This document shows positions 1 to 10,135 of a stretch of DNA of 64,000 bases, piece after piece. Source of the stretch: Tritrichomonas foetus (Eukaryota; Parabasalia; Tritrichomonadida; Tritrichomonadidae). Below the pieces are notes generated by a model. It was not told the origin of the DNA. It made no database searches and saw only the letters and a program-made list of their open reading frames with translations. Position 1 is the stretch's first letter. Each line of letters starts with the position of its first letter. The stretch covers positions 1 through 64,000 of the forward strand of contig MLAK01000543.1 of assembly GCA_001839685.1 (NCBI GenBank), given 5' to 3'. Made by a program: the position numbers and the translations under genes.

Positions 1-660
1 TTTGGGGGACCATTTTGTAAACCTTTCATATAGGAGGTCAAAGATTTCGACTTTCATCTTACGAATGAACTTTCATTGAAAAGTTAGAAATCATGCACGT
101 TGTTATAATGCGCATATTAACAATGACTAATACAGAACAAATGTTGTGATTATTATGAAATCCAAATGATGAATGAAAATGATTTATGAAATATCATAAG
201 ATGTGATTTTCATGCAAGTAAGTGTGTAGTTTAGAAGAATTAAACTTCAGAAATAAGTGAAAAAAAGAGTCTGACTAAATTCTAGCAAGCATTCAATTGA
301 AAATTCATTCAAAGAAAAAAAGTGGTTATATGGCATAACGAAATTTATATGCAATTATTTGTAAAGAGATTACTTTTCTGAGGTTTTAAAGATTGATATC
401 AAACTTTTTCACTTCTAACCAACTTCATTTTATGAGATAACTCGATATTATATTGACTGAAAATTGACCTAAATAGAGGAAATTTTGGCCGAGTTTTCAC
501 TTCTCATTGAAAAAGATCTCTCTTTTTCATTATGACAGATTAAACGTCTTTGAGACCAATCACAAACGTCCGGCCACATTTGAATGATACCAACATTTTT
601 TTGTATTTGGTTTGTTCGATATTTGTGAAATGATCAAGAATTTTGATAGAATTTGTGATA
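1..660. other. AT-rich intergenic region upstream of enolase
   Basis: No convincing gene is visible. The stretch is AT-rich with stops in all frames and only short ORFs. It holds the upstream region of the enolase gene, whose initiator-like motif lies just beyond it. Confidence 0.6.
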
Positions 661-667
661 CTTGTGG

Positions 668-677
668 TCATATCACT
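668..677 (+). promoter_or_regulatory. Initiator-like motifs of the enolase gene
   Basis: Two adjacent copies of the trichomonad initiator pattern TCA-Py-A/T are visible: TCATA at 668-672 and TCACT at 673-677. The second puts the presumed start site A at 675, 8 bases before the enolase ATG. Such short leaders are known for Trichomonas vaginalis; the assignment here is by pattern only. Confidence 0.55.
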
Positions 678-682
678 TTTTA

Positions 683-2143
683 ATGGCTGACTCCAAACAA
701 GCTGCCCAAGAATACCTCGAAAAAACACGCGTTCAAGAACTCGTTCAAGAAGCTATCAACAAGCTTACAGAAACAAAACCAGAAGATGCCTTTGGCGTTC
801 TTTCCCGCCTTTTTAAGGAAAAGGCTCTTCCACCAGTTATCGAACGTTTTGTTGGTCGCGAAGTTCTTGATTCACGTGGTAACCCAACCGTCGAAACCGA
901 CGTTTATGTTCACTACCTCGGTGAAGAACAATTCGCTGGTCGTTCCTCCGCTCCATCAGGCGCCTCAACAGGTTCCAACGAAGCTCGTGAACTCCGTGAC
1001 ACAGACTCCAAACGCTATGGCGGAAAAGGGACAGCCACAGCTGCTTCCAACGTCACAAACGTCCTCGGCCCAGCCCTCAAGGGAATGAAGCTCGATGACC
1101 TCAAGGCCCTCGATGCCAAGATCTGCGAAACAGACGGAACAGAACTCAAGGAAAAGGTTGGTGGAAACGCTTGCACAGCCACATCATTCGCCCTCGCCGA
1201 AGCCGGCGCTGCCCTCGAAGGTGTCGAACTCTTCCAATACCTCGCCCGCCAATACTGGGGAGCTGACAAGGTTCCAGCCAAGTTCCACATCCCATGCCCA
1301 TGCTTCAACATCCTCAACGGTGGTAAGCACGCCGGTGGAAACCTCAAGCTCCAAGAATTCATGGCCATGCCATCCACCAAGTACGAATTCCCAGACCAAC
1401 TCCGCATTGTTGCCGAAGTTTACCAAAAGCTTGCCGGCCTCCTCTCCAAGAAGTATGGCGTTTCCGCCAAGAACCTCGGTGACGAAGGAGGTTTCGCCCC
1501 ATGCCTCGACACACCAGACGAAGCCCTCGACTGCATCGAACAAGCCATCAAGGACGCTGGCTACGAACCAGGAGTTGATGTCAACATCTGCCTCGATGCC
1601 GCCGCCTCAGAATTCTATGACCGCGAAGCCAAGCTTTACGAAGTCGAAGTCGGAGTCAAGAAGACTGGTGACGAAATGATCAAATACTGGGAAGACCTCA
1701 TCGCCCGCCACCCATGCATCAAGTCCATCGAAGATGGTCTCGATGAACAAGACTACGAACATTGGGTCAAGCTCAACGCCGCCATCGGCTCCAAGTGCCA
1801 ACTTGTCGGTGATGACCTTTACACAACAAATCCAAACACAATCCGCAAGGGTCTCGAAGGCAAATGGTGCAACGCCCTCCTCCTCAAGGTTAACCAAATC
1901 GGTACAATCAGCGAAGCCATGGAAGCTGCCCGCCTCGTCCTCGAACAAAACCAAAACGTTATGGTTTCCCACCGCTCTGGTGAAACATGCAACTCCGTCA
2001 TCGCTGATCTTTCCGTCGCCATCGGAGCTCAACAAATCAAGACAGGTTCAACAGCCAGAGGAGAACGTATCCAGAAATACACCCGTCTTCTCCAAATCTA
2101 TGAATACCTCAAGGCTCACGATCTCTATGAACCATGCCCATAA
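683..2143 (+). CDS. ENO: Enolase (2-phosphoglycerate dehydratase) with N-terminal extension
   Basis: Glycolytic enzyme converting 2-phosphoglycerate to phosphoenolpyruvate, normally cytosolic. The protein has 486 residues. Canonical enolase begins near residue 52 (VGREVLDSRGNPTVE). The SGASTG loop is at about 92-97, DEGGFAP at about 267, metal-binding Glu in EDG at about 349, GDDLYTTN at about 376, the catalytic lysine in LLLKVNQIGT at about 402, and SHRSGET at about 429, so all key residues are present. The first 50 residues are an extra helical segment (QEYLEKTRVQELVQEAINKL...) resembling the N-terminus of ENO4-type enolases and RIIa/DPY-30 docking-dimerisation folds; that likeness is inference. 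The ATG at 683 is preferred over the in-frame TTG at 662 because the initiator-like motif lies between them. Codons are strongly C-ending and GC-richer than neighbours, as in highly expressed genes. The stop overlaps TAAA, a poly(A) signal layout used by trichomonads. Confidence 0.97.
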   Translation: MADSKQAAQEYLEKTRVQELVQEAINKLTETKPEDAFGVLSRLFKEKALPPVIERFVGREVLDSRGNPTVETDVYVHYLGEEQFAGRSSAPSGASTGSNEARELRDTDSKRYGGKGTATAASNVTNVLGPALKGMKLDDLKALDAKICETDGTELKEKVGGNACTATSFALAEAGAALEGVELFQYLARQYWGADKVPAKFHIPCPCFNILNGGKHAGGNLKLQEFMAMPSTKYEFPDQLRIVAEVYQKLAGLLSKKYGVSAKNLGDEGGFAPCLDTPDEALDCIEQAIKDAGYEPGVDVNICLDAAASEFYDREAKLYEVEVGVKKTGDEMIKYWEDLIARHPCIKSIEDGLDEQDYEHWVKLNAAIGSKCQLVGDDLYTTNPNTIRKGLEGKWCNALLLKVNQIGTISEAMEAARLVLEQNQNVMVSHRSGETCNSVIADLSVAIGAQQIKTGSTARGERIQKYTRLLQIYEYLKAHDLYEPCP

Positions 2144-2538
2144 ATTCCTTAAAAATTGAGCTTTGATTTATCTCTTTTTATTTATTTTTTATTTGTTTAT
2201 TTTTTCCTTCTATCTAAGATAGACTCTCTTTCTCATGCATCCAGGATTCACAAAAAATTGAATGCGATTTCACAGATCATCATATGTTTGAGAAGGGAAA
2301 CCAGTTATTTACAATTTTTTCACCTTAAATTTAACCTTTTGTCGTTTTTTCAACGAATTGAATCAATGATTTCAACCAAAAATTTGAAAACCAAAAGCTC
2401 TGATCAAACCTGCTTCGATATCATGCGTTCCTAATTACAAAGAAGTGACTGTGCTAAATACAACGGATCCAGTTCAGAAGGCTTCATCTAAATCACATCA
2501 AAGTTTTTCTATGATGCTTTGAAAAAGTGATTTCCAGA
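2144..2538. other. Intergenic region between enolase and TKL kinase
   Basis: AT-rich, with no supported gene. A TCACA initiator-like motif lies at about 2493-2497. A tiny upstream ORF (ATG ATG CTT TGA, near 2511) precedes the kinase start. Confidence 0.5.
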
Positions 2539-5500
2539 ATGACAAGCGCAATCACTCCATTCTCGCAATGGGTTCAAACTTTGCGCTATGATATTATGAA
2601 CATTCTTCAAAGTTACAAAAATGTATGCGTGCATAAAGCGAAACTCGCATGCCTTTGTACCGAACTTCATCAATTCTATAAAGTATTATCGACCAAAGCA
2701 TTCCCATCGAAGCCTCCAAACCCAAGTGAAGCAAGTCAACTTCGTAATCTTGTCTCCCTCGTCAGCAACTTACGACAAATCTACTTATCTTTTAATCAAA
2801 ATCGCTCAATTGTCACATTAATGCAATCTCCTCCTCAAACAGTCGTCGATAACTTGAACAACTTCCGCAATCAGTTCAACAAGCTCGTCATGTCGCTCAA
2901 ACTCGCTTCCTCCGAACCATGCAATATCGATCTTGATCAACAACGAACGGACGATTGCGCTGATTGCAAACAAATTGTAGAGATTCTTACAAACTATATA
3001 AAGCAAAACAAACTCAATAAAGAACATTTGACAGAATTAAATAAGCGATTAAGTGAATATACCGATAATGTCAATCGATATGAAAACGAAATTCATGAAG
3101 AAAACGCACCAGCAGGAAACCACGTCCTCACTTCAGAAGAAGTTGAAGAGAAAATGGGGCCACTGAGGAAGTGGCAAGTCAAGCATGAAGACTTCGAACT
3201 TCAAAAGAAAATTGGTGCTGGCGGTTTTGCCGACGTTTATTCAGGCTATCAAAAATCCACTAAAAAAGTTGTTGCTATCAAAAAGTTACATGATGAAGAG
3301 TTCACAACTCAAACATTTAACATGTTTCTTCGAGAAGTTGAAATTATTGGCACTTTACAACATTTTGCTGTGCTTCCATTTGTCGGTGTTTGTTTAACAC
3401 CGCCTTTTTACATCATCACTGAGTTCATGAGTGGTGGCTGTCTTTTCCAACGTATTCATGCAAAAGATACACGTTTAGATGGTACCAAGAAGACAATTAT
3501 TGCACTCGGTATAGCCTATGCTATGCAGTATATTCATTCAATGAATTATTTACATCGTGACTTAAAATCACTCAATATTTTGTTAGATGCTGATGATTAT
3601 CCAAAAGTATGTGATTTTGGTATGAGCCGAACTATGCCCGAAGATGACCAAAAGACTCTCCTCACTGGAGGTGCAGGAACTGTCCAATGGATGGCTCCAG
3701 AAGTGCTTAATTCAGATCCATATGACAAAAAAGCTGATGTTTACAGCTACGGAATAATGCTATGGGAAATTATGACATGTGAAGTTCCATTTCGTGGTCT
3801 TCGTGATGTACAAATTGCTATGGCTGTTGTTGGAAACGGTTCAAGACCAATGATTCCAGCCGATAACGTTGGACGACTTGGTCGTTTCATTAAAATGTGC
3901 TGGGACCAAGATCCTTCAAAGCGTCCAACATTTGACAGTATTGTTGCAGCATTTGAATCAGGTAATATTTATTATCCTGGTACAAACATGAATGTCGTAA
4001 CTGCTTATAAAACAAGGTTTAATACAAAAACTGATCAAGTTACACCGACTGTGTCGAAAGTTAAATCGAAGAATCTTTCACCTGAATCACTCATTGAACA
4101 ATTAAAGGCACCAGAAACCATGCAAACTGCTTTAATGATTATTGCTTCAAAGATTAAGAAGAAGAAGTTCATTGAAGAAATTTCAGGGAATAAAGATCTC
4201 ATTGCAGAATTGATAAAAGTTTGTGAAGATTGTCAAAGTGCAGAAATGGCAAGAAACATTTTTATTGTTTTCTTAGGAATTTCAAAACACTCAAAGATTC
4301 TGACAATTCATCAATTCCAAAAAGTTCTCGCTGTTTTTGTGCAATTTGGTAATACACAAATGGTAGAAATTCTTGAGTTCCTTTCTGGTTCAATGCCACT
4401 TCTTGAACAACTTAAGCTGAATAATGTTCATTTTACTAAATTTGCTGCATTCCTTCAATCATCTGATATTTCACTCAGAGCTGATGCGACAAAACTTCTT
4501 TATAAGTTGATTAAGCATAACATTTATGATCGACCAGAATCCCTAAAACCAATTCTTTCATTTGTAATTAAGAATTCAAATTCTGATTCAATTCCAGATC
4601 TTCTTCTTCCTTCATTAAAAGTTGTAAACACGCTTCTTCCACTTAAAGACCTGTATGCTGCTTTCACAAGTTGTGGAATCTTTCAAGCAATCTTTTCGAT
4701 CTTTACTACAAAGCAATCCTCCAAAGTTACAAAGGCAGCAAGTAAAGCACTTTCTTTAATTATCAATAAAGTTGATATCACTGAAGAAGAGCTGAGCAGT
4801 GTCATTCTAGGAATTCCTGAAGCTGTTAACAAACTTTCAACTGATGCACTTCCTCAATATGTTGCAATTTTTGCACATCTTTTACGTGTTCAGACTTTCT
4901 ATAAATCACTTGTGAATACTTCTGCTGCAGCTGAATGCATTGGATCAATTCTTGAGTCAAAATCAAATGCAGCTGTTTTACTTGGTTTGAAGCTTTGCTT
5001 TGCACTTCTTAAGAATGAATCAACAAAATCACTTTTTGCAACTATTTCTGAAAGTTACTTGAAGTTAGTAACTTCTACAATTGCACCAATTTCTGCTGTT
5101 GCATCTGCATGTTTAATTCAATCTGCAAGTGATTTAAGCATTTTACTTAATAAGAGCATCGAAAAGTTCCTTTGTAATACACTTTCATCTGAAAACGAAA
5201 TGACATTGAATTCACTTCGTATTTGTGGAGCTATTGCAAGTACACCTGAAGGAGCCTATTTCCTTGAGACGAAAGAAATCGTGAAGCTTGTAAAGAACTT
5301 CGTCAACAGTGAGAATGGAATGATTCAAAAACTCGCATTAATGGTGTTTGCTGCTTATTCATCATCAAATCCAACATCCAAAGCATCCCTCGAAGTTGTA
5401 GATACATTCATTGCAGCAATGAAGTTTGAACCACTTCAACCATATGCAATCATATTCCTTTCAAATGTTGTGATCCATCCAGATGGTGCAATTGCTTGCG

Positions 5501-5847
5501 CACAACAGCTTGCAATATTCGGAAATGCTTTACAAAGTGAAAGTTCAATTGTTCTTCAAGGGGCACTTCATACATTAATAAGAATTGTGTCATGTCCAGA
5601 AGCATCTGCTTACATAAGAGATTCTACACCAATTATTGAGATTTACAGAGTAGTTAATGATCATTTGAAAGACAACTTATTCTCAACTTGTGTGGATCTC
5701 GTGTCAGGGCTTTCTGGAACAGTACCAGGAAAAAGAGCACTTGGTGAAACGAATCTTCAGGAGAAGCTGAAGAAGAAACTAAAGAAATTGAATCCGTATG
5801 ATCCACTTAAATCAACAGTACTGCGTATCCTTGCAAGATGCGAATGA
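2539..5847 (+). CDS. TKL-family protein kinase with HEAT/ARM-like C-terminal region
   Basis: Predicted cytosolic serine/threonine kinase of the tyrosine-kinase-like group, 1102 residues from the first ATG (an in-frame GTG 12 bases upstream is ignored). Residues 1-210 are helical and contain no recognised catalytic motif. The kinase domain covers about 218-480: glycine loop GAGGFADVYSG near 224, VAIKK lysine near 246, catalytic HRDLKSLNILLD near 338, DFGMSR near 358, and APEV. All key residues are present, so it is probably active. The remaining ~600 residues are leucine-rich helical pairs typical of HEAT/ARM repeats, likely a protein-binding scaffold. This TKL-plus-repeat architecture is one I associate with trichomonad kinases. 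The substrate is unknown. Confidence 0.92.
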   Translation: MTSAITPFSQWVQTLRYDIMNILQSYKNVCVHKAKLACLCTELHQFYKVLSTKAFPSKPPNPSEASQLRNLVSLVSNLRQIYLSFNQNRSIVTLMQSPPQTVVDNLNNFRNQFNKLVMSLKLASSEPCNIDLDQQRTDDCADCKQIVEILTNYIKQNKLNKEHLTELNKRLSEYTDNVNRYENEIHEENAPAGNHVLTSEEVEEKMGPLRKWQVKHEDFELQKKIGAGGFADVYSGYQKSTKKVVAIKKLHDEEFTTQTFNMFLREVEIIGTLQHFAVLPFVGVCLTPPFYIITEFMSGGCLFQRIHAKDTRLDGTKKTIIALGIAYAMQYIHSMNYLHRDLKSLNILLDADDYPKVCDFGMSRTMPEDDQKTLLTGGAGTVQWMAPEVLNSDPYDKKADVYSYGIMLWEIMTCEVPFRGLRDVQIAMAVVGNGSRPMIPADNVGRLGRFIKMCWDQDPSKRPTFDSIVAAFESGNIYYPGTNMNVVTAYKTRFNTKTDQVTPTVSKVKSKNLSPESLIEQLKAPETMQTALMIIASKIKKKKFIEEISGNKDLIAELIKVCEDCQSAEMARNIFIVFLGISKHSKILTIHQFQKVLAVFVQFGNTQMVEILEFLSGSMPLLEQLKLNNVHFTKFAAFLQSSDISLRADATKLLYKLIKHNIYDRPESLKPILSFVIKNSNSDSIPDLLLPSLKVVNTLLPLKDLYAAFTSCGIFQAIFSIFTTKQSSKVTKAASKALSLIINKVDITEEELSSVILGIPEAVNKLSTDALPQYVAIFAHLLRVQTFYKSLVNTSAAAECIGSILESKSNAAVLLGLKLCFALLKNESTKSLFATISESYLKLVTSTIAPISAVASACLIQSASDLSILLNKSIEKFLCNTLSSENEMTLNSLRICGAIASTPEGAYFLETKEIVKLVKNFVNSENGMIQKLALMVFAAYSSSNPTSKASLEVVDTFIAAMKFEPLQPYAIIFLSNVVIHPDGAIACAQQLAIFGNALQSESSIVLQGALHTLIRIVSCPEASAYIRDSTPIIEIYRVVNDHLKDNLFSTCVDLVSGLSGTVPGKRALGETNLQEKLKKKLKKLNPYDPLKSTVLRILARCE

Positions 5848-6181
5848 AGTAAATAGCATCTATTTTTACTTTTTTTTTCCCTTCATTTTTTTCTGTTTTC
5901 ATCTTTTTCTTGAGTTCCGTTATCACTTTCTGAAATAGCCTATGCACCTAATATTCTGAAAATAATTTTGTCAATTTATCCTCATTATCATCAAAATTGT
6001 ATCAAATTTCCAAAAAAAATCATTTAATTCTATTTACAGAATTAATTTTAATACTCAAAGATTGCATATTTAGATTCATTATTGTTTTGATATCACTCAA
6101 TTTTATCTTGCAGATTATAATGGCTCATAAATTGATAATCTGACAGATTTTCAATGCATATTTGCTCATAAAATATTCAAA
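5848..6181. other. Intergenic region
   Basis: T-rich run after the kinase stop, then AT-rich sequence; nothing further recognised. Confidence 0.5.
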
Positions 6182-7321
6182 ATGGCAGAGTGCCTTTCTT
6201 TCGATTATCAAACTGAAAAGCCAACAGTCGGTATGGATTTCTTTTTCCAGTATCCGTACCTTATCGAATTGAATTTATCAGATTATCCGTATTTCTTTAT
6301 TCCGCTATCGATTTCCCAATGCCAGCTTATTGAACGAATTGACCTAACAAACACGAATTTCAGCGAACCTCCGGCCGTTCTTTTCACTCTCCCTCAAATT
6401 CGAGCGCATCCCGAAAATATCATTTTCGGCAATAATCAAAAGTGTTCAGTCGACTTGATGTACAATATTATTGACGAATGTGTTCATTTTAATCAGGGCA
6501 TGTTAAATTTTTCAGAAACTGACGGCAAAATATCGACGATTTCTTATTCTCCTGAAATTTCAACGAAAGACTTCATTTTGATGGCCCATCCAGAGCTTGA
6601 ACAATTTTTGCCATTCATTTTTCTTGTCAGAAAATTTGAAAATAATAAATTATCAATAATTCCAGGAAACGTTCCATTGATTCTCTATCAATATCCAGAC
6701 TCTGTATGGTCCATAGAATTAAGATTTTTGCCAACTTATATATCAGTTGACATTTTGCCCTATTTATCACTGTTTTTGAAAAATAAATCTCTTCTTGATT
6801 TATCAGAAAAAGTTAATTCATTAAAATCACCAACACAAGAAACACTTGAACATATTTTTGAAAAGCTTCAAGAAGATTCTTTTGTTTCAAATTATTACTT
6901 TTCTGCAGAAATGCTTGATAAAAGAACCTTTACGATTTCAGTAACATTTAATTCGATTTCTTTGGCTTTTGGCCATTCTTCATATTACGTCTTTGATAAC
7001 AGATCTATTCATTTATCCTATGTGACGAATGTGCCACTTTTTGTAGTTGGAGATCGAGCTTTGATTTTGGATCCTAAATCCGTGCCTGATTTAATGCCAC
7101 TTTTCTCCCTTTTGGAGCCAGTTTATCCGCCTAAAAAACACACTCCGAAAAAAGATTTTTCAAAATTCGCTTTCAAAGCTATACAAATTTCTAGTCAGGT
7201 GAAAAGGAAGAATCGGCCAATTGAGGGAACAGGTGAATTAATTAAAAACTCAGTAATATTTGAATTATCTTCAATTAAATCAAAAATGCTACCTTTCACT
7301 CGAGTTGATGATAAAAAATGA
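6182..7321 (+). CDS. Hypothetical protein with short leucine-rich start
   Basis: A 379-residue ORF with codon use like its neighbours. Residues 25-65 read as two degenerate leucine-rich repeats (LIELNLSDYPYFFIPLSIS, LIERIDLTNTNF). The rest has no family I recognise. There is no signal peptide or membrane segment. A basic, lysine-rich stretch covers about residues 315-345 and continues to the end. It could be a diverged member of the trichomonad LRR protein families, several of which lie in this window; function unknown. Confidence 0.7.
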   Translation: MAECLSFDYQTEKPTVGMDFFFQYPYLIELNLSDYPYFFIPLSISQCQLIERIDLTNTNFSEPPAVLFTLPQIRAHPENIIFGNNQKCSVDLMYNIIDECVHFNQGMLNFSETDGKISTISYSPEISTKDFILMAHPELEQFLPFIFLVRKFENNKLSIIPGNVPLILYQYPDSVWSIELRFLPTYISVDILPYLSLFLKNKSLLDLSEKVNSLKSPTQETLEHIFEKLQEDSFVSNYYFSAEMLDKRTFTISVTFNSISLAFGHSSYYVFDNRSIHLSYVTNVPLFVVGDRALILDPKSVPDLMPLFSLLEPVYPPKKHTPKKDFSKFAFKAIQISSQVKRKNRPIEGTGELIKNSVIFELSSIKSKMLPFTRVDDKK

Positions 7322-8271
7322 AATTGGAAAATGAAATTGTAAGTTGTTTGTAATTCTTTTAATTGTTTAATCATTAAACATGATATGCTCACTTTTCATT
7401 ATATTTATTTTTCATATTTATTCACCATCTTATTAATATTTTTTCTTTTGGTTTCTGATGAATGTTTCGTTCTTCTTCGGTCTCTTTAGGAATCATTTAT
7501 TTTCAGACTCACTAGAGCTTTTGCTTGTCCAGAGCTATCAGAAAGGAATTTTGAGTCTTAACCCCCTCCCAACGAACAATGTTCCTTTAAATCAATTACT
7601 TTGTGTTTTGTTGTTTAATCTATCTTATTCATGATTTCTTTCTTTGTTTCATGATTTCTTTCTTCTCAAACTTGTGTTTCTAAACCATGAAATCATAGAG
7701 ATCTAGATCTATGATTTTTGTCGAATGCAAAAATAATATACATCATAATGAAATACAAGAATCATACCGATATTTTTAACGAGTGTCTTGTAAAATTATG
7801 AAATTTTCTTTTCTGGAATGCCAAAAATAATTTTGAAAAGTCATGAATATCATCAAATCAGTTATATTTGTTAACAACTATCCCCTTTAAATTAGAAATA
7901 AGATCACAAACGTCCCCATATGAAATAAGAAAAAGAGTCGAATCAATAATAGATCAAATAAAAGAAATTCATCTTGCTATTGTTACTATTGTCGTTTCTA
8001 AAATACAAGAAAATATTCAAGATCAAACAGAAATCGACTAAATAGATTCGAAAATATTGCTTTTGTAGATTTTAATCAGTTGAATTTATTCTAATGAAAC
8101 AATTTTGCAGACCATATATATCTTATATATCAAACTTCTTTCAACTAGTTTCAATAAAACAATTCATGAAAATAATAATAAAGAATGATTTAATTATTAT
8201 CCTAGAATTTATATTTTGAATATTTGAGTTTAATTATTTGTTTATAATCAAACGAACAAATCGTAGAGAAA
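7322..8271. other. Intergenic region with a decayed ORF fragment
   Basis: Mostly AT-rich. A slightly GC-richer patch lies at about 7500-7585. An open frame without an ATG runs from about 7849 to the TAA at 8039-8041. It reads like coding sequence (RKRVESIIDQIKEIHLAIV) and may be a remnant of a lost gene. Confidence 0.4.
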
Positions 8272-8580
8272 ATGGACTCTCAAAATACATGGATTTTGTA
8301 TGAAATTTTAAGAGCACTTATTGAACAAATGAGTGAATTAAAAGGCTTTTTTCTTATATATGCGGTGAAAACATCAACAAAAAATTTAAATTTTTTATCG
8401 ACAGAACTTGATGTTGAAGAATTATTTCCAATTGATAGTGTTTATTATTATTATCAAGATCGAAATCATACCAATATTATTGATAGTTATATTTATCAAG
8501 CAACAATAACCAAAGACTATAAAATAATATTATTTCCTTTTTTATTGACAAGATCATGTTATGATGAAAATGATAACTAA
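8272..8580 (+). CDS. Small hypothetical protein (doubtful)
   Basis: A 102-residue ORF starting MDSQNTWILYEILRALIEQM. The composition is plausible for a protein (aromatic and acidic residues, one tyrosine run), but I recognise no family and see no initiator motif. It lies in a degraded-looking interval between a decayed ORF and a mariner remnant, so it may be a gene fragment or chance. Confidence 0.3.
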   Translation: MDSQNTWILYEILRALIEQMSELKGFFLIYAVKTSTKNLNFLSTELDVEELFPIDSVYYYYQDRNHTNIIDSYIYQATITKDYKIILFPFLLTRSCYDENDN

Positions 8581-9133
8581 GCAACCAGGCGCATGTTGGC
8601 ATATATTCTAAATATAGAATTACATTTCCACATAAAATCATGAAAAAATTATTCCTTGCTTAGTATCTTATCTAGTTTATGAGCACAAAAAAGTTACTGG
8701 CTATTTGTTAAACAATATATATAAAATCCCAGAAAAACATTCACTATTAAGTTTATTCATTCATTGTTTAATCTTTTATTGTTTATTATCTTTACAATAA
8801 ACAATTGACTAACTGTTCACATCAAGCTCGATAAAAACAAGTACAGACTATTTAGTTAATGAATTAAAATTGAAACATTAAGATGGGAAATTTCAAACAG
8901 ATAAATCCACATATTTATTGAAATGTAATATTGATATATATTTTAAACAAAACTATTTCAAGTCTACTTTAATATTATATACGTTCAGCAATCAAAAATT
9001 CATAATCCTGTCTTCCACAGCTTGTCCTACCAGGAGAGTGAATCGTACAATGCGATTTTACTGGCCTAGCGAGCATTTATATATAGGTTATTTTTTCAAA
9101 AACAGTTTTAAAAATAATAGTTAATAAATAAAA
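8581..9133. other. Intergenic region before mariner remnant
   Basis: Very AT-rich with short ORFs only. It contains a GC-richer, foldable island at about 9020-9074, annotated separately. Confidence 0.45.
9020..9074 (+). ncRNA. Candidate structured RNA or stem-loop
   Basis: A 55-base island less AT-rich than its surroundings folds into three nested helices: GCTTG (9020-9024) with CGAGC (9070-9074, one G-U), CCAG (9030-9033) with CTGG (9061-9064), and AATCG (9041-9045) with CGATT (9053-9057) closing a 7-base loop. It fits no RNA family I know (not tRNA, 5S or an obvious snRNA). The strand is unknown; plus is arbitrary. Confidence 0.25.
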
Positions 9134-9135
9134 TA

Positions 9136-10044
9136 TAGGGTGATTGAAAAGTTCGTGAAGTAAAAGGAAAAAAATTTTTAGAGTCAACATTTTAAATTGA
9201 TGTTTAGTTATATACCAATATAATATTCTTCTTTACTTATAAATGCTTGAAGACACCCAATCCATTCATCAAACACACGAGAAATAGCATTTTTCTGAAA
9301 TCAAGCTTAAAATTTCTTGTATATCAGCTTTATAATGGTTTTCATCTATTATTTCAATTTTTTCACAACTATTTTTGACTTTTCCAAATGGATAACAGTC
9401 ATATGAACGCATATTATATGAAAAAACTGGATATGGAAGCCTTTTGGTTCCTTGTGAAGTGATTTTTTCTTTGACATTTTTAAATATTGAGGTTTGGTAT
9501 TGTCAAAATTCAAGTATTTTTAGTTTAAACTTCTGTTTTTCGCTGAATTTCAAATTTCTTCATCTGATTTTTTTATATTAATTTCTGCAAAAGACAAAGA
9601 ATTAAATTTTGTCACTTTGAGTAAAATATCACAGACAGCAAATCCTATACTGTTAAAAAATAGTGTTGGAAAACATTTTTTAGAAAAATTTCATTGTTTT
9701 TCTCTTTCATATTCTGTTACATCAATAATTGATTGGTGCTTAACTTGCAGAAATCATCGGGAGATTATAGACTGCAATAATTCATTGCAAGTATCTGCAA
9801 AGACCATCTTTTTTAGGTATAAATAACAAAAAATAGCCACTCGGTAGTTCTATGTGCACATTTAAAAATTTACATAGTAAATTTTTGTTTTCTCTTTAGA
9901 ATTGCATGGTATTCAGCTTTCATTTTAAAGTCTACACTATTCGATAGCAAACATTGCCATAAAGATAAAATAATATCAAAATACCCAATATGTTAACTCT
10001 AACAATTTTTTTCCTTTTACTTCACGAACTTTTCAATCACCTTA
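9136..10044 (-). mobile_element. Decayed mariner-family transposon
   Basis: About 909 bp bounded by inverted repeats of roughly 50 bp (left about 9136-9190, right about 9985-10044). They share GGTGATTGAAAAGTTCGTGA and continue with few mismatches. TA dinucleotides flank both ends (9134-9135, 10045-10046), the mariner target. The minus strand carries broken transposase pieces: a second-aspartate motif like FDNTKPQ, about 34 residues later a third-aspartate region ending in FGKVK after a frameshift, then a C-terminus like RVFDEWIGCLQAFI in yet another frame. Stops and frameshifts mean it is inactive. It is a different lineage from the mariner at 16971, although both termini begin TAGGGTG or TAAGGTG. 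It sits 91 bp past the IFT122 stop. Confidence 0.85.
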
Positions 10045-10135
10045 TAATAATAGATAAAAAAAAAAAAAAGTGAAAGAAATAATTATCCACGCTCTATATA
10101 TAACTTTAACAAACAAAATATCTACTATAAAATAA

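Noticed and set aside
1015..2035. Several long ORFs in other frames within the enolase gene (both strands)
   Set aside because: They are shadows of the strong C-ending codon bias of enolase, have no family likeness and overlap an unmistakable gene.
2156..2434. 92-codon ORF after enolase
   Set aside because: Starts with a Phe/Leu-rich run from T-rich 3' sequence; no protein-like features.
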